This document shows positions 32,691-44,636 of a DNA stretch of 64,000 nucleotides, in pieces. Location of the stretch: NCBI RefSeq assembly GCF_021590045.1, contig NZ_CP062221.1:62001-126000 (forward strand), written 5' to 3'. Every line of letters starts with the position of its first letter. Within the stretch, counting starts at the first letter, position 1. Both the position numbers and the translations under genes were made by a program. Under the pieces are notes generated by a model. That model made no database searches and was not told where the DNA came from. It saw nothing but the letters and a program-made list of their open reading frames with translations. This DNA is from Cellulomonas palmilytica. Its GTDB lineage: Bacteria; Actinomycetota; Actinomycetes; Actinomycetales; Cellulomonadaceae.

Positions 32691-33956
32691 TCAGGACGCC
32701 GCGGACGCCTTCGCCGCGATGTCCGAGCGGTGGTGCGCGCCCTCGAGCCCGATGCTCGCGACACCCACGTACGCGCGCTCGCGCGCCTCCGCGAGGTCCG
32801 CGCCGGTCGCCGTCACGGACAGCACGCGCCCGCCCGCGCTGACCACGCGACCCTCGGCGTCGTACGCGGTGCCGGCGTGCAGCACGTGCACACCCTCGAC
32901 GGCCTCGGCCGTCTGCAGCCCGGTGATGACGTCGCCCGTGCGCGGCGCGGCCGGGTAGCCCTGCGACGCGACGACCACGGTGACCGCGGCCTCGTCGGAC
33001 CACTCGAGCGGGGCGAGCGCGCCCAGGCCGCCCGTCGCCGCCGCGTGCAGCACGCCCGCGAGCGGGGTGCGCAGGCGCGCGAGCACGACCTGCGTCTCGG
33101 GGTCGCCGAACCGCGCGTTGAACTCCACGACGCGCACGCCCTTCGACGTCAGCGCGAGCCCGCAGTACAGGACGCCGACGAACGGCGTGCCGCGGCGCGC
33201 CATCTCCGCGACCGTGGGGCGGGCGACGGTCTCGAGGACCTCCTCGACGAGTCCGTCGGGCGCCCACGGCAGCGGCGTGTACGCGCCCATGCCGCCCGTG
33301 TTCGGGCCCTTGTCGTCGTCGAGCGCGCGCTTGAAGTCCTGCGCCGGCACGAGCGGGACCACGTCGGTGCCGTCCGACAGCACGAACAGCGAGACCTCGG
33401 GGCCGTCGAGGTACTCCTCGACGACGACCGCGCCGCCCTCCTTCGCGAGGCACGCACGCGCGTGGTCGACCGCGACCTGACGGTCCTCGGTCACGACGAC
33501 GCCCTTGCCCGCCGCGAGCCCGTCCTCCTTGACGACGTGCGGCGCGCCGAGCTCGTCGATCGCTGCGACGGCCTCCTCGACCGTGCGCGCGACGCGCGGC
33601 TCGGCCGTGGGCACGCCCGCGGCGGCCATGACCTCCTTGGCGAACGCCTTGGAGCCCTCGAGCCGCGCGGCCTGCGCCGACGGCCCGAAGACCGGGATCC
33701 CGGCGGCGCGCACCGCGTCACCCACGCCCGCGACGAGCGGCGCCTCGGGGCCGACGACGACGAGGTCCGCGCCGAGCTCGCGCGCGAGGTCCGCGACCGC
33801 CGCGCCGTCGAGCGGGTCGACCGCGTGCAGCGTCGCGACCTCGCCGATCCCCGGGTTGCCGGGGGCCGCGTGCAGCTGGGTCACGGCCGGGTCGAGCGCG
33901 AGGGCTCGGGTGATCGCGTGCTCACGGGCGCCGGTGCCGACGACGAGGATCTTCAC
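32691..33956 (-). CDS. purD: Phosphoribosylamine-glycine ligase
   Basis: 421 aa from GTG 33956 (VKILVVGTGAREHAI). ATP-grasp enzyme: HVVKEDGLAAGKGVVV, EYLDGPEVSLFVLSDG, DKGPNTGGMGAYTP and VEFNARFGDPETQVVL are the PurD signatures. It makes GAR from phosphoribosylamine and glycine. It is followed by purC. Confidence 0.97.
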   Translation of the reverse strand: MKILVVGTGAREHAITRALALDPAVTQLHAAPGNPGIGEVATLHAVDPLDGAAVADLARELGADLVVVGPEAPLVAGVGDAVRAAGIPVFGPSAQAARLEGSKAFAKEVMAAAGVPTAEPRVARTVEEAVAAIDELGAPHVVKEDGLAAGKGVVVTEDRQVAVDHARACLAKEGGAVVVEEYLDGPEVSLFVLSDGTDVVPLVPAQDFKRALDDDKGPNTGGMGAYTPLPWAPDGLVEEVLETVARPTVAEMARRGTPFVGVLYCGLALTSKGVRVVEFNARFGDPETQVVLARLRTPLAGVLHAAATGGLGALAPLEWSDEAAVTVVVASQGYPAAPRTGDVITGLQTAEAVEGVHVLHAGTAYDAEGRVVSAGGRVLSVTATGADLAEARERAYVGVASIGLEGAHHRSDIAAKASAAS

Positions 33957-34010
33957 GGCGGCGAGGGTACCCGCGCGCCCCGGCCGCGCGTCGGGGCGTC
34001 CCACACGTCA

Positions 34011-34071
34011 GTCGTCGGGGCCGGTCGTCGGGGCCCGTCGTCGGGGCCGGTCGTCGGGGCCCGTCGTCGGG
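34011..34071. repeat. 13-nt tandem repeat
   Basis: GTCGTCGGGGCCG/C repeated 4.7 times directly after the stop of the ArsR-type gene. A possible slippage tract; no gene is seen in 33957-34071. Confidence 0.85.
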
Positions 34072-34785
34072 TCAGTCGTCGAGCGGCAGCGGGAACACGT
34101 CGGCGTACACGCGCACGCGGCGGCGACCCTCGGTGTCGCCCGCCTCCTTGCGCGCCTTGGCCGCGTCCGTGTGCCGGTCGATGACCTCGACGAGCTCGTG
34201 GGACAGCGCGGACGCCTCCTCGAGCGTGAGGTCCGACGACGACGTGGTGTGCACCGCCACGTCGTCCCACGGCGCCGCGGTGCTGATCGAGTCGAACCAG
34301 GTCTGCAACGTCTCGGCGCGCTCCTGGATGACCGCCCGCAGCGCGGTGTCGGCCGCGAGGCGCGCGGCCGGGTCGTCGAGGTGCCGCCGGTCGAGCGTGA
34401 AGCCGACCGGCCGCCACCAGCGCTCACGACCGCCCGTCGGGGCCGTCGGGTCGTCCTCGATCAGCCCGTGCCGCTCGAGCTGGCGCAGGTGGTAGCTCGT
34501 CTGGCCGGTGCTCTCCCCCAGGTGCCGCGCGACCTGGCTCGCCGTTCCGCGGCCGTGCGCGGTCAGGTACCGGTACATCGCGATGCGCAGCGGGTGCGCG
34601 AACGCCTTCAGGGCCTCGACGCCGAGCGCGCGGGGCGCGTCGCCGAAGGGCGACGACGACTCGAGCGGCGACGACTCGGCAGGTGCGCCGTCCGCACCCT
34701 GCGCGGAAGACGGGAGTCGAACCCGCCTTCCCTCGTCGGGCGTCGCGGCGTCGTCGACGGACGCGGGGGGCTTGCGCTCGGCCAT
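34072..34785 (-). CDS. ArsR-type winged-helix regulator
   Basis: 237 aa from ATG 34785; the in-frame ATG at 34833 lies inside the operator repeats and is less likely. The HTH is ALKAFAHPLRIAMYRYLTAHGRGTASQVARHLGESTGQTSYHLRQLERHGLI. A C-terminal effector domain (WFDSISTAAPWDDVAV) is of a type often found next to MFS exporters. Divergent from the MFS gene, with repeated TTTGCA motifs between them, so probably a repressor of both. Confidence 0.88.
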   Translation of the reverse strand: MAERKPPASVDDAATPDEGRRVRLPSSAQGADGAPAESSPLESSSPFGDAPRALGVEALKAFAHPLRIAMYRYLTAHGRGTASQVARHLGESTGQTSYHLRQLERHGLIEDDPTAPTGGRERWWRPVGFTLDRRHLDDPAARLAADTALRAVIQERAETLQTWFDSISTAAPWDDVAVHTTSSSDLTLEEASALSHELVEVIDRHTDAAKARKEAGDTEGRRRVRVYADVFPLPLDD

Positions 34786-34850
34786 ATGCAGAGATACCTT
34801 TGCACTCGTTCCTTTGCAGAGATTCCTTTGCATCGAACTCTCTGCACTAC
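34786..34850. promoter_or_regulatory. Repeated TTTGCA operator array between ArsR and MFS genes
   Basis: TTTGCA occurs at 34799-34804, 34813-34818 and 34827-34832, exactly 14 nt apart, and is flanked by TGCA at 34787-34790 and 34843-34846. The block TGCAGAGATACCTTTGCA is partly repeated as TGCAGAGATTCCTTTGCA. The region is AT-rich and holds both divergent promoters. Confidence 0.65.
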
Positions 34851-34872
34851 CACGAGCCTAACGGGAGCACCG

Positions 34873-36192
34873 ATGACCACCACGCAGACGCACCAGGACG
34901 TCACCGCGGCGACCGCGTCGTCGGTGCCCGCGGAGACCCCGGTGACCACCGAGCCGCTCGGCTCGCGGTTCACCGCGCTCCTCACCACGACGGGCCTCGC
35001 CAACCTCGGCGACGGCATCGTGCAGATGGGCGCACCGCTGGTCGCCCTCACGCTCACGCGCTCCCCCGGTCAGATCTCGCTGCTCGCGGCGGCCACGTGG
35101 CTCCCCTGGCTCCTGCTCGGGCTCGCGGGCGGCGTCGTGGTCGACCGCACCGACCGTCGCACCGCGCAGGTCGTGGCCCTGGCCACCCGCGCCGCGCTGC
35201 TCGGCGTGGGCGCGTGGCTCGCGCTGACCGACGCGCTGTCGATGCCCGCGCTCGTCGTGCTCGTCCTGCTCTACGGCGTGACGGAGGTGTTCGCGGACCT
35301 CGCGCAGACCTCGCTCGTCCCGGACGTCGTGCCGCGGCCCCGGCTGCAGGCGGCCAACGGTCGGCTCATCGCCGTGCAGCAGGTGACCAACACGTTCGTC
35401 GGCGGACCCGTCGCAGGCGGCCTGCTCGCCCTCGGCACCGGCTGGGTGTTCGGCCTGCCCGCCGGGCTCGCCGTGATCGCGGTCGTCGTGCTCCTGCGCG
35501 GCGTGCCGGGACGCTACAAGCCCGAGCGGACGCAGGAGAGCAAGCCGGTCGCGGACGTGCGCGAGGGCCTGCGCTACGTCGTGCACCACCCCGTGCTGCG
35601 CCCGTTCGTCATCGGCGGCGGCGTCATGAACATGGCGAGCACCGCGTACTTCTCGGTGTTCATCCTGTGGGTCGTCGGGCCCGGGTCGCGCATGGAGATG
35701 CGCGCCGAGCACTTCCCGCTCGTCACCGCCGTGCTCGCCGTGGGCGCCGTCATCGGCTCGCTGCTCACGGAGATGCTCGTCGACCGGCTCCCCGAGCTCG
35801 CCGTCATGTACGGGTGCTGGCTCGCGTGCGTGCCGCTCATGGTCGTGCCGCTCGTCGCGCCGACGGTCCCCGCGCTCGTCGTCGCGATCTTCTTCCTCGG
35901 CCTGACCAACACGATCGGCAACACCATCTCGCAGTCGCTGCGCCAGCGGATCGTGCCGCGCGCCCTGCTCGGCCGCACCACCGGGGCGGGGCGGACCATC
36001 GGCTACGGCCTCATGCCGGTCGGCGCGCTGCTCGGCGGGCTCGTCGCCGAGCACGCGGGGCTGCCCACGCTGTTCGTCGGCGCGACCGTCCTGACGGCGC
36101 TCGCCATCGCGTACCCGGCGCTCACCGTGCGCCGCTCGACGGTCGCCGCGGCCGAGGCCGCGAACACCGACCGGCACGACGAGCCCGCCTGA
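34873..36192 (+). CDS. MFS transporter (drug-efflux type)
   Basis: 439 aa, 12 predicted membrane helices. VVVDRTDRRTAQVVAL is the MFS loop 2-3 motif. FADLAQTSLVPDVVPRPRLQAANGRL and a conserved segment near FVGGPVAGGLL resemble the enterobactin-exporter/macrolide-efflux (EntS/MefA) branch. ATG 34873 follows GGGAGC. Its control by the divergent ArsR-type regulator suggests inducible export of a small molecule. Confidence 0.88.
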   Translation: MTTTQTHQDVTAATASSVPAETPVTTEPLGSRFTALLTTTGLANLGDGIVQMGAPLVALTLTRSPGQISLLAAATWLPWLLLGLAGGVVVDRTDRRTAQVVALATRAALLGVGAWLALTDALSMPALVVLVLLYGVTEVFADLAQTSLVPDVVPRPRLQAANGRLIAVQQVTNTFVGGPVAGGLLALGTGWVFGLPAGLAVIAVVVLLRGVPGRYKPERTQESKPVADVREGLRYVVHHPVLRPFVIGGGVMNMASTAYFSVFILWVVGPGSRMEMRAEHFPLVTAVLAVGAVIGSLLTEMLVDRLPELAVMYGCWLACVPLMVVPLVAPTVPALVVAIFFLGLTNTIGNTISQSLRQRIVPRALLGRTTGAGRTIGYGLMPVGALLGGLVAEHAGLPTLFVGATVLTALAIAYPALTVRRSTVAAAEAANTDRHDEPA

Positions 36193-36208
36193 GACCTTCC
36201 AGGGGCGA

Positions 36209-36250
36209 CGAGAGCCGGTGACCGGGGAACCCCCGCGTCACCGGCTCTCG
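36209..36250. terminator. Bidirectional hairpin terminator
   Basis: CGAGAGCCGGTGAC (36209-36222) and GTCACCGGCTCTCG (36237-36250) are perfect 14-bp arms between the convergent MFS and purA genes. Confidence 0.85.
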
Positions 36251-36271
36251 GCGTGCGCTGCGGACGAGCGC

Positions 36272-38117
<1,846 letters not shown>

Positions 38118-38279
38118 GGCACCAGTCTGACCCGTCCCGGCCCGACGAGCGGCGCGTGGCGTCCGGGGGACTTCATCGGACAACCGTCCGGGAGTCGCCC
38201 GGTTCGGCGTGCGGACCCTCGACGGCCCAACTAGTGTCGACCCGCCGAGCCACCACACCCCCTGGGGACGGACACACAC

Positions 38280-38639
38280 ATGATCGAGATCTCCACGTCG
38301 CCGACGAGCACCACGCTCGTGATCTCCGGCGACCTCGACCTCGCGGAGCGCGACCAGTTCCCCGAGGTCGCCGCGCGGGTCGTCGGGCTGCGCCGTCAGC
38401 TCGTCGTCATCGACATGTGCCGCGTGACGTTCATGGACTCCACGGGGGCAGCTTTCCTGATCTCGCTCGCCGACTCGGCACGCAAGCGTGGCGGCGCCGC
38501 GGCGCTGCGCGGCGCGGACCCGCGCGACCTGTTCGTGCTCGAGGTCTGCGGCGCGCTCGAGCTGTTCCGCATCGACGCGGACCACCGCTGCGAGGACGCG
38601 CGCCCCACGTCGGACTTCTCGGCGCCCGCGACCACCTGA
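38280..38639 (+). CDS. STAS-domain anti-sigma factor antagonist
   Basis: 119 aa SpoIIAA/RsbV-like. VTFMDSTGAAFL holds the Ser/Thr that a partner kinase phosphorylates. The unphosphorylated form would bind an anti-sigma factor. It is convergent with the PAS-GAF-phosphatase-kinase gene; a second STAS gene lies on that gene's other side. A possible -10 is TAGTGT near 38232. Confidence 0.9.
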   Translation: MIEISTSPTSTTLVISGDLDLAERDQFPEVAARVVGLRRQLVVIDMCRVTFMDSTGAAFLISLADSARKRGGAAALRGADPRDLFVLEVCGALELFRIDADHRCEDARPTSDFSAPATT

Positions 38640-38742
38640 CGCACCCGGCCCCGGGCACGCCCTGGCGGCGCGTCCTCGGCCCGCGTGCGCCCGCGGGCGC
38701 CCATGACCTGCCGGCGGCCGCTTCCTGCTCGCGGCGTCCCGG

Positions 38743-40971
38743 TCAGCGGCCGGTCGGCGGCAGCGCGCCCGGGCGCACCTTGGCCCACACGACCTTGCCG
38801 CGGCTCGACTGCCGCCAGCCCCAGTCGGCCAGGCGCTCGACGATCTGCATGCCGAACCCGCCGACGCGCCCGGGGTGGCCGTCGGTCGTCACGGGCGGCG
38901 CGGGGTTGCCGTCCTCGACCTCGATGCGCAGGCCGTCGCCCGTGTCGTAGAGCTGCAGCGAGACGTGGCCGTAGCCGTGCAGCACCGCGTTCGCGACGAG
39001 CTCGGAGACGACGAGCTCCGCGTTCGACGCGTCCGGCATGTCCCACGCGTGGCACGTGCGCACCACCGCGTGCCGCGCGCGGCCCACCGACGCGGCCTCG
39101 CTCGGCAGCGACCAGCGCCGGCGCCGCGGGCTGCGGCCCCGCTGCGCGACGTCGCTCGGGTCGGGCACGCGCACGACGACGACCGCGACGTCGTCCTCGG
39201 GGTGGTCCGCGAGCCGGGACAGCAGCTCCTCGCCGATGCCCGCGGAGTCGCGCGCGGTGACGCCGGCGACCACGCGGGACAGCGCGTCGAGACCCTCGCG
39301 CAGGTCGCGGTCGCGCCGCTCGACGAGACCGTCCGTGTGGTAGACGAGCACGTCACCGGGCTCGAGCTCGAGCTCGGCCGTGCCGCGCTGCCCGTTGCCG
39401 AACCCGACGAGCGGCCCGCCCGCGGCCAGCAGCTGCGCCACCTCACCGCCGCGCACGTGCAGCACCGGCAGGTGCCCGGCGCGCGACCAGCGCAGCAGCC
39501 AGCGGTCGCCCAGGCGGTGCAGCGTGGACAGCACGAGCCCCGCGGCGCGCGGGATCCGCATGCCCGCGACCAGCTGGTCGACACGCTCCAGCACCGGCCC
39601 CGGCAGCGTCACGTCGTACGCGTAGGACCGCACCACCGAACGCAGCTGGCCCATCGCCGCCGCCGCCTCCACGTCGTGCCCCACGACGTCGCCGATCACC
39701 ACGCCCACGACGTCGTGCTCGATCTGCAGCACGTCGTACCAGTCGCCGCCGACCTGTGCGTTCTCGGAGTTCGGCGCGTAGTACGTCCACACGTCGAGGC
39801 CGTCGACCTCGGCCTGCTGCGGAAGCATCGCGCGCTGCAGCGTCTCCGCGAGACGGTGCTCGCGGTCGTACAGGCGAGCGTTGTCGAGCACGAGGCCCAC
39901 GCGGCGCGCGATGAGCTCGAGCACGGTCGTCGTCGACGCCTCGAGCCGCCCGCCCGCCTCAGGACGCGGCAGCACGACGAGCACGCCGATGACCCGGCGA
40001 CGCCCCGGCACCGGCACGACGAACGCCGCCTCCGGCAGCTCGTCGAGACCCGACTCGAGCGCGACCCGCTCGACGAGCCAGTGCGACGCGCTCGCGCGCG
40101 CGTAGTCGCGGTCCAGCACGAGCTCGACGGGCCGGTCCCGGTCCCCGTCGAGGAGCTGCTGCACGGCGTCCTGCGGCGCGTGCTCGACGTCCCCGCCGTC
40201 CGGGCGGCGGTGCTCGCCGTGCCGGCTCCCACGGCCCGACGGCGGCCGCAGCTCGCTCGTCGCGTCCACGGGCCGCAGACCACCGTCGTTGACGTAGAAC
40301 GCCGCCCACGACACGACCGAGCGCTGCAGCAGCGTGGCGATCTCGTGCAGCGGCGTCGCGCGGTCCGTGACGTCCATGAGCAGGTCGGAGACCTGGACGA
40401 TGATGCTGACGCTGCGGCGCTCGCGGCGCTCCGCCTCGACGAGCGCCGCCTGCTGCTCGTCGTGCGAGACGCGCTCGGAACGGTCCTCGAACGCGACGAT
40501 CCAGTGCGCGGGGCCCGCGGGGCTCCCGTCGGGCGTCTCGTCGCCCGGCGGCCCGGCCGGCGCCTCGACCGGCGCGAAGTGCACCCGGCACGGGAACAGC
40601 GACCCGTCGGCGCGCGGGATGGACAGCTCGGCGGTCGTCGGCTCCCCCTGCGCGAGCCGCGCCCGCAGCGCGGCCATCTCACCGTGCCGGCGCGCCCCCT
40701 CGGGGATCGGCTGCCGCTGCCGCTCGCGCGCCCCCGCGGCGTCGTAGCCCATGGTCCGCTCGAACGCCTCGTTCGCCCACACGATGCGCAGGTCGCCCGC
40801 CTCGCACATCGCGTACGGCACGATCGTGGCCTCGAGCGCGCGCGCCAGCAGGGCGGTCGACGGGGGCGCGAGCACGCCCGACGTGGGGGCCTGCGCGGGC
40901 CCTGCGGAGGCCTCGGTCGCGGCCTCCTCGACAGATCCGGACGTACGGGTCGTGCCCGGGGTGTTGACCAC
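38743..40971 (-). CDS. PAS-GAF-PP2C(SpoIIE)-HATPase sensory phosphatase/kinase
   Basis: 742 aa from GTG 40971 (GGAGG 5 nt upstream; two more GTG codons precede it in frame). Order: PAS (about 45-150), GAF (about 200-380), SpoIIE-type phosphatase with GGDWYDVLQI and IGDVVGHDVEAAAAM, then an RsbW-like HATPase with SELVANAVLHG, EVEDGNPAPP and GGFGMQIVERLADWGW. The chain thus holds both phosphatase and anti-sigma-type kinase modules. It is flanked by two STAS proteins, forming a partner-switching system for an unidentified sigma factor or other output. No membrane segment, so it senses an intracellular cue. Confidence 0.92.
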   Translation of the reverse strand: MVNTPGTTRTSGSVEEAATEASAGPAQAPTSGVLAPPSTALLARALEATIVPYAMCEAGDLRIVWANEAFERTMGYDAAGARERQRQPIPEGARRHGEMAALRARLAQGEPTTAELSIPRADGSLFPCRVHFAPVEAPAGPPGDETPDGSPAGPAHWIVAFEDRSERVSHDEQQAALVEAERRERRSVSIIVQVSDLLMDVTDRATPLHEIATLLQRSVVSWAAFYVNDGGLRPVDATSELRPPSGRGSRHGEHRRPDGGDVEHAPQDAVQQLLDGDRDRPVELVLDRDYARASASHWLVERVALESGLDELPEAAFVVPVPGRRRVIGVLVVLPRPEAGGRLEASTTTVLELIARRVGLVLDNARLYDREHRLAETLQRAMLPQQAEVDGLDVWTYYAPNSENAQVGGDWYDVLQIEHDVVGVVIGDVVGHDVEAAAAMGQLRSVVRSYAYDVTLPGPVLERVDQLVAGMRIPRAAGLVLSTLHRLGDRWLLRWSRAGHLPVLHVRGGEVAQLLAAGGPLVGFGNGQRGTAELELEPGDVLVYHTDGLVERRDRDLREGLDALSRVVAGVTARDSAGIGEELLSRLADHPEDDVAVVVVRVPDPSDVAQRGRSPRRRRWSLPSEAASVGRARHAVVRTCHAWDMPDASNAELVVSELVANAVLHGYGHVSLQLYDTGDGLRIEVEDGNPAPPVTTDGHPGRVGGFGMQIVERLADWGWRQSSRGKVVWAKVRPGALPPTGR

Positions 40972-41045
40972 CACCACCTCCGATCGTCTAGCGTGCCGAA
41001 CGGGTGCGACGTCGTCCTGTCGTCGCCACTCGCGGAAGGAGCACC

Positions 41046-41477
41046 GTGCGCGACGGTAACAGCACGATGGAGGGCGGGCCCGTCCAGCCGACGGCCGGCC
41101 CGACGCGCTCCTCGTCACCAGGTGACGGGGAGCAGGGGGGCGTCCACGTGATCGTCGGGGTGGACACGACGAGGATCGTCCTGTCCGGGGAGGTCGACGC
41201 CGACCTCGGCCCCGAGCTGCACGAGGCCACCACCGAGGCCGAGAACGCGGGTCTGCCGATCGAGGTGGACGCGCACCACGTCACGTTCATGGACTCGTCG
41301 GGCGTGGCGTTCCTCGCCCGCCTGTCGATCCGTTCGCAGCACCGCGTGCGGCTGCTGCGCGTCCCGCCGACCGTGCGCTTCCTGCTGGAGGTCACGCGGA
41401 TCGGCGAGCTGCTGGACGTCGTCGAGGAGTCCGACGAGCGGGAGTTCCAGCCCGTCGCACCCGACACGACGCCCTGA
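41046..41477 (+). CDS. STAS-domain anti-sigma factor antagonist
   Basis: 143 aa from GTG 41046, which has AAGGAG upstream. The first 40 residues are a disordered Gly/Ser/Pro region, followed by a STAS domain with VTFMDSSGVAFLARL. Divergent from the PAS-GAF-phosphatase-kinase gene across 74 bp. The phospho-acceptor Ser is intact, so it is a candidate substrate of that protein. Confidence 0.9.
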   Translation: MRDGNSTMEGGPVQPTAGPTRSSSPGDGEQGGVHVIVGVDTTRIVLSGEVDADLGPELHEATTEAENAGLPIEVDAHHVTFMDSSGVAFLARLSIRSQHRVRLLRVPPTVRFLLEVTRIGELLDVVEESDEREFQPVAPDTTP

Positions 41478-41500
41478 CACCCGCACGGCCCGAGCACACG

Positions 41501-41540
41501 ACGAGCCGCCGCGGTCCGAGGAAGGACCGCGGCGGCTCGT
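41501..41540. terminator. Bidirectional hairpin terminator
   Basis: ACGAGCCGCCGCGGTCC (41501-41517) and GGACCGCGGCGGCTCGT (41524-41540): perfect 17-bp arms, 6-nt loop, between the convergent STAS and fba genes. Confidence 0.9.
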
Positions 41541-41572
41541 GGGTTCGAGCGCTGGTGCTCAGCGCGCCCGGG

Positions 41573-42595
<1,023 letters not shown>

Positions 42596-42725
42596 GCGCT
42601 CACAACTCCTGTGGCTGGATGGGGGTGGTGTCGGCACCGAGTCTGCCACTACCCGCCGTCTCGGTGGCCGGGACGTCCTTCCCATGGACGCGACCTGCGG
42701 CTGCGCTCGTGGGCGGCCGGGTGCG

Positions 42726-43361
42726 TCAGGCGTCCGCGGGCGCCGGCAGGTCGGCGTGCTGCTCGACCCACGCGTGCATCGCGATCGCCGCGGCCGCGCC
42801 CGCGTTGATCGACCGCGTCGAGCCGAACTGCGCGATGTGCAGGACGTCCACGGCCGCCGCGCGCGCCTCGTCGGACAGCCCCACGGACTCCTGGCCGAAC
42901 AGCAGCACGCACGCACGCGGCAGCGGGTACCCCTCGATCGGCACGGACCCCGGCAGGTTGTCGACCCCGAGCACGGGCAGGTCCTCGGCGTTCGCCCACG
43001 CGATGAGCTCCCCCACGCTCGCGTGATGCTGCACGTGCTGGTAGCGGTCCGTCACCATCGCGCCGCGCCGGTTCCAGCGCCGGCGCCCGACGATGTGCAC
43101 GCGCGCCGCGAGGAACGCGTTCGCGGTCCGCACGACCGACCCGATGTTGAGGTCGTGCTGCCAGTTCTCGATCGCCACGTGGAACGTGTGCCGCCGGGCG
43201 TCGAGGTCCGCGACGATCGCCTCGAGCGTCCAGTAGCGGTACCGGTCGGCGACGTTGCGCCGGTCCCCGTGGGCCAGCAGCTCGGGGTCGTAGTGGGGCG
43301 CGTCGGGCCACGCCTGCGGCCCGCCCGGCCACGGGGGGACACCGACCTCGGACTCCTCCAC
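42726..43361 (-). CDS. SpoU/TrmH family RNA 2'-O-methyltransferase
   Basis: 211 aa from GTG 43361. The SPOUT motifs are NWQHDLNIGSVVRTANAF, LLFGQESVGLSDEA and IAQFGSTRSINAGAAAAIAM. An N-terminal extension of about 50 residues (WPDAPHYDPELLAHGDRRNV) is typical of the actinobacterial group. SAM-dependent 2'-O-methylation of tRNA or rRNA; the target nucleotide is unknown. Confidence 0.92.
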   Translation of the reverse strand: MEESEVGVPPWPGGPQAWPDAPHYDPELLAHGDRRNVADRYRYWTLEAIVADLDARRHTFHVAIENWQHDLNIGSVVRTANAFLAARVHIVGRRRWNRRGAMVTDRYQHVQHHASVGELIAWANAEDLPVLGVDNLPGSVPIEGYPLPRACVLLFGQESVGLSDEARAAAVDVLHIAQFGSTRSINAGAAAAIAMHAWVEQHADLPAPADA

Positions 43362-43440
43362 GCGCCCCAACCTAACCCCGGGCCGGGCGTCGCCCGCGTG
43401 GGACACGGCGGGTACGCGCGGGTCCGCGTGGATGTCGGGG

Positions 43441-44490
43441 TCAGGAGTCCCGCAGGCCCGCGACGAGCTCGGCGAACACGGCCTGCGCGTCGTCCCAGCG
43501 GGCGAGCGCGGCCGACTGACCGACCCACAGCGACAGCAGCTCACCCTCGTCGCGCTGCGCCGCGACCGCCCGGAACCGGCCCGTGAGCCAGTTCTGCGCG
43601 GGGAACGGCGCGATCGCGCCCGCAGCCTCGACGGCCCGCACCGCGCGGTTCGGCACACCGCGAGCGAGGCGTCCGCTCATCGCGCGCGTCAGGACCGTGC
43701 CGTGCGCGGGGCTCGCGGCGATCGCCGCGCGGTGCGCGTCGCTCGCGGCCGACTGCCGCGTCCGAAGGAACGCCGTGCCGACGACCACGCCGTGCGCCCC
43801 GAGCGCGCGGGCCGCGGCCACGCCGCGACGGTCCGCGACACCGCCGGCCGCGAGCACGGGCACACGAACCGCGTCCACGACCTGCGGGACCAGCGCGAAC
43901 GTCCCGACGACCGCATCGGCCGCGTCGTGCAGGAACGACACGCGGTGGCCGGCGGCCTCCGCACCGGACGCGACCACGGCGTCGACCCCCGCGTCCGCGA
44001 GCGCGCGCGCCTCGTCGACGGTCGTCGCGGTCCCGACGACGAGCGTGCCGCGCTCGTGCGCGGTCTGGACGACCCACGGCGCGGGCACGCCGTACACGAC
44101 GCTCAGCACAGCCGGGCGCGCGTCGAGCACCGCCGCGAGCTGCTCGTCGACGTCCGGCAGGTACGCGTCGGGCTCGTCGGGCTGCGCGAGGCCCAGCTCC
44201 GCGAAGAACGCATCCACCGCGGCGCGCGGACCCGTCAGGTCCACCTCGCCGGGCCGCACCTCGTCGCCGCGCGCGAGCCACACGTTGAGCGCGAACGGCC
44301 GGTCCGTCGCGGCACGCAGCTCCGCCACGGTGCGCTCGACCCGGTCCGGTGCGTAGCCGTACAGGCCGTAGGACCCGAGCCCGCCGAGCCTGCTCACCGT
44401 CGCCGTGAGCTCGACCGACGACAGACCGCCGAACGGTCCCAGGACGACCGGGACCTCGATCCCGAGCAGCGCCTCCAACCGGCCCGTCAT
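43441..44490 (-). CDS. Nitronate monooxygenase-like flavoprotein
   Basis: 349 aa TIM-barrel FMN enzyme. GPFGGLSSVELTATVSRLGG near the N-terminus, AVVASGAEAAGHR (conserved His), PVLAAGGVADRRGVAAARALGAHGVVVGTAFL and ESLAS-like loop replaced by TRAMSGRLARGVPN. It oxidises alkyl nitronates or related propionate-3-nitronate. ATG 44490. Isolated gene between SpoU and DedA. Confidence 0.88.
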   Translation of the reverse strand: MTGRLEALLGIEVPVVLGPFGGLSSVELTATVSRLGGLGSYGLYGYAPDRVERTVAELRAATDRPFALNVWLARGDEVRPGEVDLTGPRAAVDAFFAELGLAQPDEPDAYLPDVDEQLAAVLDARPAVLSVVYGVPAPWVVQTAHERGTLVVGTATTVDEARALADAGVDAVVASGAEAAGHRVSFLHDAADAVVGTFALVPQVVDAVRVPVLAAGGVADRRGVAAARALGAHGVVVGTAFLRTRQSAASDAHRAAIAASPAHGTVLTRAMSGRLARGVPNRAVRAVEAAGAIAPFPAQNWLTGRFRAVAAQRDEGELLSLWVGQSAALARWDDAQAVFAELVAGLRDS

Positions 44491-44636
44491 GCGGCGACTG
44501 TACCGAGCGGGGCCACCGCGACGGTGACCTGCGCCACTCGTCGGACACCCCCCGCGGCGCGCTGTCCTGCACGTCCACGCGAACCTCGCAGTCCGGACGC
44601 AAGCCCCGCACACGACACGCCCGTACCCTGGTGGGC

